From: Allacma fusca
Lineage: Eukaryota > Arthropoda > Collembola > Symphypleona > Sminthuridae
Assembly: GCA_947179485.1 (NCBI GenBank)
Contig: OX359250.1
Span: 8,041,873-8,105,872 of the forward strand
DNA: 64,000 nt
Direction of reading: 5' to 3'
Made by a program: the position numbers and the translations under genes. Shown in pieces: positions 22,140 through 33,799 of this stretch (position 1 is the stretch's first letter; the number at the start of each line of letters is the position of its first letter). The notes beneath the pieces were generated by a model. It had not been told where the DNA came from. It did not search any database and was given only the letters and a program-made list of their open reading frames with translations.

Positions 22140-23290
22140 TTTTGTAGTTAATTTTGTAGTTAATTTTGTAGTTAATTTTGTAGTTAATTTTGTAGTTAAT
22201 TTTGTAGTTAATTTTGTAGTTAATTTTGTAGTTAATTTTGTAGTTAATTTTGTAGTTAATTTTGTAGTTAATTTTGTAGTTAATTTTGTAGTTAATTTTG
22301 TAGTTAATTTTGTAGTTAATTTTGTAGTTAATTTTGTAGTTAATTTTGTAGTTAATTTTGTAGTTAATTTTGTAGTTAATTTTGTAGTTAATTTTGTAGT
22401 TAATTTTGTAGTTAATTTTGTAGTTAATTTTGTAGTTAATTTTGTAGTTAATTTTGTAGTTAATTTTGTAGTTAATTTTGTAGTTAATTTTGTAGTTAAT
22501 TTTGTAGTTAATTTTGTAGTTAATTTTGTAGTTAGTTTTGTAGTTAATTTTGTAGTTAATTTTGTAGTTAATTTTGTAGTTAATTTTGTAGTTATTTTGT
22601 AGTTGATTTTGTAGTTAATTTTGTAGTTAATTTTGTAGTTATTTTGTAGTTAATTTTGTAGTTAATTTTGTAGTTAATTTTGTAGTTAATTTTGTAGTTA
22701 ATTTTGTAAATAATTTTGTAGTTAATTTTGTAGTTAATTTTGTAGTTAATTTTGTAGTTAATTTTGTAGTTAATTTTGTAGTTAATTTTGTAGTTAATTT
22801 TGTAGTTAATTTTGTAGTTAATTTTGTAGTTAATTTTGTGGTTAAGCTTGTAGTGAAGCGTGTAGTTAAGCTTGTAGTTAAACTTGTAGTTAAGATTGTA
22901 GTTAATTTTGTAGTTAATTTTGTAGTTAATTTTGTAGTTAATTTTGTAGTTAATTTTGTAGTTAATTTTGTAGTTAATTTTGTAGTAAATTTTGTAGTTA
23001 ATTTTGTAGTTAATTTTGTAGTTAATTTTGTAGTTAATTTTGTAGTTAATTTTGTAGTTAATTTTGTAGTTAATTTTGTAGTTAGTTTTGTAGTTAATTC
23101 TGTAGTTCATTTTGTAGTTCATTTTGTAGTTAATTTTGTAGTTAATTTTGTAGTTAATTTTGTAGTTAATTTTGTAGTTAATTTTGTAGTTAATTTTGTA
23201 GTTAATTTTGTAGTTAATTTTGTAGTTAATTTTGTAGTTAATTTTGTAGTTATTTTGTAGTTAATTTTGTAGTTAATTTTGTAGTTATTT
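22140..23290 (+). repeat. T block with mini K block (22846-22905)
   Basis: Mostly T monomers. Contains 11-bp GTTATTTTG monomers near 22592 and 22638, a GTAAATAA variant near 22707, a five-monomer type II mini block (header, K, ACTTG, GATTG) at 22846-22905 and a GTTCATTTTG pair near 23106-23122. The mini block is preceded by TTTTGTGGTTAA. Similar six-monomer mini blocks lie at 30244-30315 and 34404-34475. Confidence 0.85.
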
Positions 23291-26200
23291 TGTAGTTAAT
23301 TTTGTAGTTAATTTTGTAGTTAATTTTGTAGTTAATTTTGTAGTTAAGCTTGTAGTGAAGCGTGTAGTTAAGCTTGTAGTTAAGCTTGTAGTTAAGCTTG
23401 TTGTTAAGCTTGTAGTTAAGCTTGTAGTTAAGCTTGTAGTTAAGCTTGTAGTTAAGCTTGTAGTTAAGCTTGTAGTTAAGCTTGTAGTTAAGCTTGTAGT
23501 TAAGCTTGTAGTTAAGCTTGTAGTTAAGCTTGTAGTTAAGCTTGTAGTTAAGCTTGTAGTTAAGATTGTAGTTAAGATTGTAGTTAGGGTTGTAGTTAAG
23601 CTTGTAGTTAAACTTGTAGTTAAGCTTGTAGTTAAACTTGTAGTTAAGATTGTAGTTAATTTTGTAGTTAATTTTGTAGTTAATTTTGTAGTTAATTTTG
23701 TAGTTAATTTTGTAGTTAATTTTGTAGTTAATTTTGTAGTTAATTTTGTAGTTAATTTTGTAGTTAATTTTGTAGTTAATTTTGTAGTTAATTTTGTAGT
23801 TAATTTTGTAGTTAATTTTGTAGTTAATTTTGTAGTTAATTTTGTAGTTAATTTTGTAGTTAATTTTGTAGTTAATTTTGTAGTTAATTTTGTAGTTAAT
23901 TTTGTAGTTAATTTTGTAGTTAATTTTGTAGTTAATTTTGTAGTTAATTTTGTAGTTAATTTTGTAGTTAATTTTGTAGTTAATTTTGTAGTTAGTTTTG
24001 TAGTTAATTTTGTAGTTAATTTTGTAGTTAATTTTGTAGTTAATTTTGTAGTTAATTTTGTAGTTATTTTGTAGTTAATTTTGTAGTTAATTTTGTAGTT
24101 AATTTTGTAGTTAATTTTGTAGTTAATTTTGTAGTTAATTTTGTAGTAAATTTTGTAGTTAATTTTGTAGTTAATTTTGTAGTTAATTTTGTAGTTAATT
24201 TTGTAGTTAATTTTGTAGTTAATTTTGTAGTTAATTTTGTAGTTAGTTTTGTAGTTAATTCTGTAGTTAATTTTGTAGTTCATTTTGTAGTTAATTTTGT
24301 AGTTAATTTTGTAGTTAATTTTGTAGTTAATTTTGTAGTTAATTTTGTAGTTAATTTTGTAGTTAATTTTGTAGTTAATTTTGTAGTTATTTTGTAGTTA
24401 ATTTTGTAGTTAATTTTGTAGTTATTTTGTAGTTAATTTTGTAGTTAATTTTGTAGTTAATTTTGTAGTTAATTTTGTAGTTAAGCTTGTAGTGAAGCGT
24501 GTAGTTAAGCTTGTAGTTAAGCTTGTAGTTAAGCTTGTTGTTAAGCTTGTAGTTAAGCTTGTAGTTAAGCTTGTAGTTAAGCTTGTAGTTAAGCTTGTAG
24601 TTAAGCTTGTAGTTAAGCTTGTAGTTAAGCTTGTAGTTAAGCTTGTAGTTAAGCTTGTAGTTAAGCTTGTAGTTAAGCTTGTAGTTAAGCTTGTAGTTAA
24701 GCTTGTAGTTAAACTTGTAGTTAAGATTGTAGTTAATTTTGTAGTTAATTTTGTAGTTAATTTTGTAGTTAATTTTGTAGTTAATTTTGTAGTTAATTTA
24801 GTAGTTAATTTTGTAGTTAATTTTGTAGTTCATTTTGTAGTTCATTTTGTAGTTAATTTTGTAGTTAATTTTGTAGTTAATTTTGTAGTTAATTTTGTAG
24901 TTAATTTTGTAGTTAATTTTGTAGTTAATTTTGTAGTTAATTTTGTAGTTAATTTGGTAGTTAAGCTTGTAGTGAAGCGTGTAGTTAAGCTTGTAGTTAA
25001 GCTTGTAGTTAAGCTTGTTGGTAAGCTTGTAGTTAAGCTTGTAGTTAAGCTTGTAGTTAAGCTTGTACTTAAGCTTGTAGTTAAGCTTGTAGTTAAGCTT
25101 GTAGTTAAGCTTGTAGTTAAGCTTGAAGTTAAGCTTGTAGTTAAGCTTGTAGTTAAGCTTGTAGTTAAGCTTGTAGTTAAGCTTGTAGTTAAGCTTGTAG
25201 TTAAGCTTGTAGTTAAGCTTGTAGTTAATTTTGTAGTTAATTTTGTAGTTAATTTTGTAGTTAATTTTGTAGTTAATTTTGTAGTTAATTTTGTAGTTAA
25301 TTTTGTAGTTAATTTTGTAGTTAATTTAGTAGTTAATTTTGTAGTTAATTTTGTAGTTCATTTTGTAGTTCATTTTGTAGTTAATTTTGTAGTTAATTTT
25401 GTAGTTAATTTTGTAGTTAATTTTGTAGTTAATTTTGTAGTTAATTTTGTAGTTAATTTTGTAGTTAATTTTGTAGTTAGTTTTGTAGTTAATTCTGTAG
25501 TTAATTTTGTAGTTCATTTTGTAGTTAATTTTGTAGTTAATTTTGTAGTTAATTTTGTAGTTAATTTTGTAGTTAATTTTGTAGTTAATTTTGTAGTTAA
25601 TTTTGTAGTTAATTTTGTAGTTAATTTTGTAGTTATTTTGTAGTTAATTTTGTAGTTAATTTTGTAGTTATTTTGTAGTTAATTTTGTAGTTAATTTTGT
25701 AGTTAATTTTGTAGTTAATTTTGTAGTTAAGCTTGTAGTGAAGCGTGTAGTTAAGCTTGTAGTTAAGCTTGTAGTTAAGCTTGTTGTTAAGCTTGTAGTT
25801 AAGCTTGTAGTTAAGCTTGTAGTTAAGCTTGTAGTTAAGCTTGTAGTTAAGCTTGTAGTTAAGCTTGTAGTTAAGCTTGTAGTTAAGCTTGTAGTTAAGC
25901 TTGTAGTTAAGCTTGTAGTTAAGCTTGTAGTTAAACTTGTAGTTAAGATTGTAGTTAATTTTGTAGTTAATTTTGTAGTTAATTTTGTAGTTAATTTTGT
26001 AGTTAATTTTGTAGTTAATTTTGTAGTAAATTTTGTAGTTAATTTTGTAGTTAATTTTGTAGTTAATTTTGTAGTTAATTTTGTAGTTAATTTTGTAGTT
26101 AATTTTGTAGTTAATTTTGTAGTTAATTTTGTAGTTAATTTTGTAGTTAATTTTGTAGTTAATTTTGTAGTTAATTTTGTAGTTAATTTTGTAGTTAATT

Positions 26201-26440
26201 TTGTAGTTAATTTTGTAGTTAATTTTGTAGTTAATTTTGTAGTTAATTTTGTAGTTAATTTTGTAGTTAGTTTTGTAGTTAATTCTGTAGTTAATTTTGT
26301 AGTTCATTTTGTAGTTAATTTTGTAGTTAATTTTGTAGTTAATTTTGTAGTTAATTTTGTAGTTAATTTTGTAGTTAATTTTGTAGTTAATTTTGTAGTT
26401 ATTTTGTAGTTAATTTTGTAGTTAATTTTGTAGTTATTTT
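23291..26440 (+). repeat. A-B-C higher-order unit, copy 1
   Basis: Three subunits separated by a double 11-bp monomer motif (two GTTATTTTG about 36 bp apart): A from about 23291, B from about 24430, C from about 25675. Type II headers start at 23348, 24485 and 25731. A ends its K block with the AGGGTTG/ACTTG/GATTG trailer; B carries TTTAGTAG and paired GTTCATT variants; C has a shorter K block and a GTAGTAAA variant. B holds a second K block (header near 24965) absent from the next copy. Confidence 0.85.
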
Positions 26441-29240
26441 GTAGTTAATTTTGTAGTTGATTTTGTAGTTAATTTTGTAGTTAATTTTGTAGTTAAGCTT
26501 GTAGTGAAGCGTGTAGTTAAGCTTGTAGTTAAGCTTGTAGTTAAGCTTGTTGTTAAGCTTGTAGTTAAGCTTGTAGTTAAGCTTGTAGTTAAGCTTGTAG
26601 TTAAGCTTGTAGTTAAGCTTGTAGTTAACCTTGTAGTTAAGCTTGTAGTTAAGCTTGTAGTTAAGCTTGTAGTTAAGCTTGTAGTTAAGCTTGTAGTTAA
26701 GCTTGTAGTTAAGATTGTAGTTAAGATTGTAGTTAGGGTTGTAGTTAAGCTTGTAGTTAAACTTGTAGTTAAGCTTGTAGTTAAACTTGTAGTTAAGATT
26801 GTAGTTAATTTTGTAGTTAATTTTGTAGTTAATTTTGTAGTTAATTTTGTAGTTAATTTTGTAGTTAATTTTGTAGTTAATTTTGTAGTTAATTTTGTAG
26901 TTAATTTTGTAGTTAATTTTGTAGTTAATTTTGTAGTTAATTTTGTAGTTAATTTTGTAGTTAATTTTGTAGTTAATTTTGTAGTTAATTTTGTAGTTAA
27001 TTTTGTAGTTAATTTTGTAGTTAATTTTGTAGTTAATTTTGTAGTTAATTTTGTAGTTAATTTTGTAGTTAATTTTGTAGTTAATTTTGTAGTTAATTTT
27101 GTAGTTAATTTTGTAGTTAATTTTGTAGTTAATTTTGTAGTTAGTTTTGTAGTTAATTTTGTAGTTAATTTTGTAGTTAATTTTGTAGTTAATTTTGTAG
27201 TTAATTTTGTAGTTAATTTTGTAGTTAATTTTGTAGTTAATTTTGTAGTTAATTTTGTAGTTAATTTTGTAGTTAATTTTGTAGTTAATTTTGTAGTTAA
27301 TTTTGTAGTTAATTTTGTAGTTAATTTTGTAGTTAGTTTTGTAGTTAATTTTGTAGTTAATTTTGTAGTTAATTTTGTAGTTAATTTTGTAGTTAATTTT
27401 GTAGTTATTTTGTAGTTAATTTTGTAGTTAATTTTGTAGTTAATTTTGTAGTTAATTTTGTAGATAATTTTGTAGTTAATTTTGTAGTAAATTTTGTAGT
27501 TAATTTTGTAGTTAATTTTGTAGTTAATTTTGTAGTTAATTTTGTAGTTAATTTTGTAGTTAATTTTGTAGTTAATTTTGTAGTTAATTTTGTAGTTAGT
27601 TTTGTAGTTAATTCTGTAGTTAATTTTGTAGTTCATTTTGTAGTTAATTTTGTAGTTAATTTTGTAGTTAATTTTGTAGTTAATTTTGTAGTTAATTTTG
27701 TAGTTAATTTTGTAGTTAATTTTGTAGTTAATTTTGTAGTTATTTTGTAGTTAATTTTGTAGTTAATTTTGTAGTTATTTTGTAGTTAATTTTGTAGTTA
27801 ATTTTGTAGTTAATTTTGTAGTTAATTTTGTAGTTAAGCTTGTAGTGAAGCGTGTAGTTAAGCTTGTAGTTAAGCTTGTAGTTAAGCTTGTTGTTAAGCT
27901 TGTAGTTAAGCTTGTAGTTAAGCTTGTAGTTAAGCTTGTAGTTAAGCTTGTAGTTAAGCTTGTAGTTAAGCTTGTAGTTAAGCTTGTAGTTAAGCTTGTA
28001 GTTAAGCTTGTAGTTAAGCTTGTAGTTAAGCTTGTAGTTAAGCTTGTAGTTAAGCTTGTAGTTAAACTTGTAGTTAAGATTGTAGTTAATTTTGTAGTTA
28101 ATTTTGTAGTTAATTTTGTAGTTAATTTTGTAGTTAATTTTGTAGTTAATTTAGTAGTTAATTTTGTAGTTAATTTTGTAGTTCATTTTGTAGTTCATTT
28201 TGTAGTTAATTTTGTAGTTAATTTTGTAGTTAATTTTGTAGTTAATTTTGTAGTTAATTTTGTAGTTAGTTTTGTAGTTAATTCTGTAGTTAATTTTGTA
28301 GTTCATTTTGTAGTTAATTTTGTAGTTAATTTTGTAGTTAATTTTGTAGTTAATTTTGTAGTTAATTTTGTAGTTAATTTTGTAGTTAATTTTGTAGTTA
28401 ATTTTGTAGTTAATTTTGTAGTTATTTTGTAGTTAATTTTGTAGTTAATTTTGTAGTTATTTTGTAGTTAATTTTGTAGTTAATTTTGTAGTTAATTTTG
28501 TAGTTAATTTTGTAGTTAAGCTTGTAGTGAAGCGTGTAGTTAAGCTTGTAGTTAAGCTTGTAGTTAAGCTTGTTGTTAAGCTTGTAGTTAAGCTTGTAGT
28601 TAAGCTTGTAGTTAAGCTTGTAGTTAAGCTTGTAGTTAAGCTTGTAGTTAAGCTTGTAGTTAAGCTTGTAGTTAAGCTTGTAGTTAAGCTTGTAGTTAAG
28701 CTTGTAGTTAAGCTTGTAGTTAAGCTTGTAGTTAAACTTGTAGTTAAGATTGTAGTTAATTTTGTAGTTAATTTTGTAGTTAATTTTGTAGTTAATTTTG
28801 TAGTTAATTTTGTAGTTAATTTTGTAGTAAATTTTGTAGTTAATTTTGTAGTTAATTTTGTAGTTAATTTTGTAGTTAATTTTGTAGTTAATTTTGTAGT
28901 TAATTTTGTAGTTAATTTTGTAGTTAATTTTGTAGTTAATTTTGTAGTTAATTTTGTAGTTAATTTTGTAGTTAATTTTGTAGTTAATTTTGTAGTTAAT
29001 TTTGTAGTTAATTTTGTAGTTAATTTTGTAGTTAATTTTGTAGTTAATTTTGTAGTTAATTTTGTAGTTAGTTTTGTAGTTAATTCTGTAGTTAATTTTG
29101 TAGTTCATTTTGTAGTTAATTTTGTAGTTAATTTTGTAGTTAATTTTGTAGTTAATTTTGTAGTTAATTTTGTAGTTAATTTTGTAGTTAATTTTGTAGT
29201 TATTTTGTAGTTAATTTTGTAGTTAATTTTGTAGTTATTT
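26441..29240 (+). repeat. A-B-C higher-order unit, copy 2
   Basis: Same subunit order as 23291-26440: headers at 26497 (A, +3149), 27838 (B, +3353) and 28520 (C, +2789). Subunit A gained 204 bp (17 monomers) and B lost 564 bp (47 monomers, including the second K block) relative to copy 1. One K monomer in A carries a private AACCTTG change near 26628. A third A starts at about 29241 (header 29298), giving the order A-B-C-A-B-C-A. Confidence 0.85.
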
Positions 29241-29639
29241 TGTAGTTAATTTTGTAGTTGATTTTGTAGTTAATTTTGTAGTTAATTTTGTAGTTAAGCT
29301 TGTAGTGAAGCGTGTAGTTAAGCTTGTAGTTAAGCTTGTAGTTAAGCTTGTTGTTAAGCTTGTAGTTAAGCTTGTAGTTAAGCTTGTAGTTAAGCTTGTA
29401 GTTAAGCTTGTAGTTAAGCTTGTAGTTAAGCTTGTAGTTAAGCTTGTAGTTAAGCTTGTAGTTAAGCTTGTAGTTAAGCTTGTAGTTAAGCTTGTAGTTA
29501 AGCTTGTAGTTAAGCTTGTAGTTAAGATTGTAGTTAAGATTGTAGTTAGGGTTGTAGTTAAGCTTGTAGTTAAACTTGTAGTTAAGCTTGTAGTTAAACT
29601 TGTAGTTAAGATTGTAGTTAATTTTGTAGTTAATTTTGT

Positions 29640-32600
29640 AGTTAATTTTGTAGTTAATTTTGTAGTTAATTTTGTAGTTAATTTTGTAGTTAATTTTGTA
29701 GTTAATTTTGTAGTTAATTTTGTAGTTAATTTTGTAGTTAATTTTGTAGTTAATTTTGTAGTTAATTTTGTAGTTAATTTTGTAGTTAATTTTGTAGTTA
29801 ATTTTGTAGTTAATTTTGTAGTTAATTTTGTAGTTAATTTTGTAGTTAATTTTGTAGTTAATTTTGTAGTTAATTTTGTAGTTAATTTTGTAGTTAATTT
29901 TGTAGTTAATTTTGTAGTTAATTTTGTAGTTAGTTTTGTAGTTAATTTTGTAGTTAATTTTGTAGTTAATTTTGTAGTTAATTTTGTAGTTAATTTTGTA
30001 GTTATTTTGTAGTTAATTTTGTAGTTAATTTTGTAGTTAATTTTGTAGTTATTTTGTAGTTAATTTTGTAGTTAATTTTGTAGTTAATTTTGTAGTTAAT
30101 TTTGTAGTTAATTTTGTAAATAATTTTGTAGTTAATTTTGTAGTTAATTTTGTAGTTAATTTTGTAGTTAATTTTGTAGTTAATTTTGTAGTTAATTTTG
30201 TAGTTAATTTTGTAGTTAATTTTGTAGTTAATTTTGTGGTTAAGCTTGTAGTGAAGCGTGTAGTTAAGCTTGTAGTTAAGCTTGTAGTTAAACTTGTAGT
30301 TAAGATTGTAGTTAATTTTGTAGTTAATTTTGTAGTTAATTTTGTAGTTAATTTTGTAGTTAATTTTGTAGTTAATTTTGTAGTTAATTTTGTAGTTAAT
30401 TTTGTAGTTAATTTTGTAGTTAATTTTGTAGTCAATTTTGTAGTTAATTTTGTAGTTAATTTTGTAGTTAATTTTGTAGTTAATTTTGTAGTTAATTTTG
30501 TAGTTAATTTTGTAGTTAATTTTGTAGTTAATTTTGTAGTTAATTTTGTAGTTAATTTTGTAGTTAATTTTGTAGTTAGTTTTGTAGTTAATTTTGTAGT
30601 TAATTTTGTAGTTAATTTTGTAGTTAATTTTGTAGTTAATTTTGTAGTTAATTTTGTAGTTAATTTTGTAGTTAATTTTGTAGTTAATTTTGTAGTTAAT
30701 TTTGTAGTTAATTTTGTAGTTATTTTGTAGTTATTTTGTAGTTAATTTTGTAGTTAATTTTGTAGTTAATTTTGTAGTTAATTTTGTAGTTAATTTTGTA
30801 GTTAATTCTGTAGTTAATTTTGTAGTTAATTTTGTAGTTAATTTTGTAGTTAATTTTGTAGTTAATTTTGTAGTTAATTTTGTAGTTAATTTTGTAGTTA
30901 ATTTTGTAGTTAATTTTGTAGTTAATTTTGTAGTTAATTTTGTAGTTAATTTTGTAGTTAATTTTGTAGTTAATTTTGTAGTTAATTTTGTAGTTAATTT
31001 TGTAGTTAATTTTGTAGTTAATTTTGTAGTTAATTTTGTAGTTAATTTTCTAGTTAATTTTCTAGTTAATTTTGTAGTTAATTTTGTAGTTAATTTTGAA
31101 GTTAAGCTTGTAGTGAAGCGTGTAGTTAAGCTTGTAGTTAAGCTTGTAGTTAAGCTTGTTGTTAAGCTTGTAGTTAAGCTTGTAGTTAAGCTTGTAGTTA
31201 AGCTTTTACTTAAGCTTGTAGTTAATTTTGTAGTTAATTTTGTAGTTAATTTTGTAGTTAATTTTGTAGTTAATTTTGTAGTTAATTTTGTAGTTAATTT
31301 TGTAGTTAATTTTGTAGTTAATTTTGTAGTTAATTTTGTAGTTAATTTTGTAGTTAATTTTGTAGTTAATTTTGTAGTTAATTTTGTAGTTAATTTTGTA
31401 GTTAATTTTGTAGTTAATTTTGTAGTTAATTTTGTAGTTAATTTTGTAGTTAATTTTGTAGTTAATTTTGTAGTTAATTTTGTAGTTAATTTTGTAGTTA
31501 ATTTTGTAGTTAATTTTGAAGTTAATTTTGTAGTTAATTTTGTAGTTAATTTTGTAGTTAATTTTGTAGTTAATTTGGTAGTTAAGCTTGTAGTGAAGCG
31601 TGTAGTTAAGCTTGTAGTTAAGCTTGTAGTTAAGCTTGTTGTTAAGCTTGTAGTTAAGCTTGTAGTTAAGCTTGTAGTTAAGCTTGTACTTAAGCTTGTA
31701 GTTAAGCTTGTAGTTAAGCTTGTAGTTAAGCTTGAAGTTAAGCTTGTAGTTAAGCTTGTAGTTAAGCTTGTAGTTAAGCTTGTAGTTAAGCTTGTAGTTA
31801 AGCTTGTAGTTAAGCTTGTAGTTAAGCTTGTAGTTAATTTTGTAGTTAATTTTGTAGTTAATTTTGTAGTTAATTTTGTAGTTAATTTTGTAGTTAATTT
31901 TATGGTTAATTTTGTAGTTAATTTTGTAGTTAATTTTGTAGTTAATTTTGTAGTTAATTTTGTAGTTAATTTTGTAGTTAATTTTGTAGTTAATTTTGTA
32001 GTTAAGCTTGTAGTGAAGCGTGTAGTTAAGCTTGTAGTTAAGCTTGTAGTTAAGCTTGTTGTTAAGCTTGTAGTTAAGCTTGTTGTTAAGCTTGTAGTTA
32101 AGCTTGTACTTAAGCTTGTAGTTAAGCTTGTAGTTAAGCTTGTAGTTAAGCTTGTAGTTAAGCTTGTAGTTAAGCTTGTAGTTAAGCTTGTAGTTAAGCT
32201 TGTAGTTAAGCTTGTAGTTAGGCTTGTAGTTAAGCTTGTAGTTAAGCTTGTAGTTAAGCTTGTAGTTAATTTTGTAGTAAATTTTGTAGTTAATTTTGTA
32301 GTTAATTTTGTACTTAATTTTGTACTTAATTTTGTAGTTAATTTTGTAGTTAATTTTGTAGTTAATTTTGTAGTTAATTTTGTAGTTAATTTTGTAGTTA
32401 ATTTTGTAGTTAATTTTGTAGTTCATTTTGTAGTTAATTTTGTAGTTAAGCTTGTAGTGAAGCGTGTAGTTAAGCTTGTAGTTAAGCTTGTAGTTAAGCC
32501 TGTAGTTAAGCCTGTAGTTAAGCTTTTAGTTAAGCTTGTACTTAAGCTTGTACATAAGCTTGTAGATAGGCTTGTAGTTAAGCTTGTAGTTAAGCTTGTA

Positions 32601-33799
32601 GTTAAGCCTGTAGTTAAGCTTGTAGTTAAGCTTGTAGTTAAGCTTGTAGTTAAGCTTGTAGTTAAGCTTGTAGTTAAGCTTGTAGTTAAGCTTGTAGTTA
32701 AGCTTGTAGTTAGGCTTGTAGTTAAGCTTGTAGTTAAGCTTGTAGTTAAGCTTGTAGTTAATTTTGTAGTTAATTTTGTAGTTATTTTTGTAGTTAATTT
32801 TGTAGTTAATTTTGTAGTTAATTTTGTAGTTAATTTTGTAGTTAATTTTGTAGTTAATTTTGTAGTTAATTTTGTAGTTAATTTTGTAGTTAATTTTGTA
32901 GTTAATTTTGTAGTTAATTTTGTAGTTAATTTGGTAGTTAAGCTTGTAGTGAAGCGTGTAGTTAAGCTTGTAGTTAAGCTTGTAGTTAAGCTTGTAGTTA
33001 AGCTTGTAGTTAAGCTTGTAGTTAAGCTTGTAGTTAAGCTTGTACTTAAGCTTGTAGTTAAGCTTGTAGTTAAGCTTGAAGTTAAGCTTGTAGTTAAGCT
33101 TGTAGTTAAGCTTGTAGTTAAGCTTGTAGTTAAGCTTGTAGTTAAGCTTGTAGTTAAGCTTGTAGTTAAGCTTGTAGTTAATTTTGTAGTTAATTTTGTA
33201 GTTAATTTTGTAGTTAATTTTGTAGTTAATTTTGTAGTTAATTTTGTAGTTAATTTTGTAGTTAATTTTGTAGTTAATTTTGTAGTTAATTTTGTAGTTA
33301 ATTTTGTAGTTAATTTTGTAGTTAATTTTGTAGTTAATTTTGTAGTTAATTTTGTAGTTAAGCTTGTAGTGAAGCGTGTAGTTAAGCTTGTAGTTAAGCT
33401 TGTAGTTAAGCTTGTTGTTAAGCTTGTAGTTAAGCTTGTAGTTAAGCTTGTAGTTAAGCTTGTACTTAAGCTTGTAGTTAAGCTTGTAGTTAAGCTTGTA
33501 GTTAAGCTTGTAGTTAAGCTTGTAGTTAAGCTTGTAGTTAAGCTTGTAGTTAAGCTTGTAGTTAAGCTTGTAGTTAAGCTTGTAGTTAGGCTTGTAGTTA
33601 AGCTTGTAGTTAAGCTTGTAGTTAAGCTTGTAGTTAATTTTGTAGTTAATTTTGTAGTTAATTTTGTAGTAAATTTTGTAGTTAATTTTGTAGTTAATTT
33701 TGTACTTAATTTTGTAGTTAATTTTGTACTTAATTTTGTAGTTAATTTTGTAGTTAATTTTGTAGTTAATTTTGTAGTTAATTTTGTAGTTAATTTTGT
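29640..33799 (+). repeat. 4.16-kb higher-order repeat, copy 1
   Basis: Matches 33800-37960 in ordered variants: TTAGTTTTG at 29931 (+4160), GTAAATAA near 30118, mini K block at 30244 (+4160), double 11-mer near 30720, TTTTCTAG pair near 31050, then type II K blocks with headers at about 31106, 31586, 32006, 32450, 32942 and 33362. The K block near 32450 carries the marker GTACATAAG followed by GTAGATAGG. A private GTCAATT lies at 30431. The last third of the unit alternates K and T blocks at 420-490-bp spacing. Confidence 0.85.

Noticed and set aside
31013-31060. Insertion or transposon remnant near the TTTTCTAG monomers
   Set aside because: These are single-base changes in T monomers. No inverted repeats, target duplications or non-repeat bases are present.
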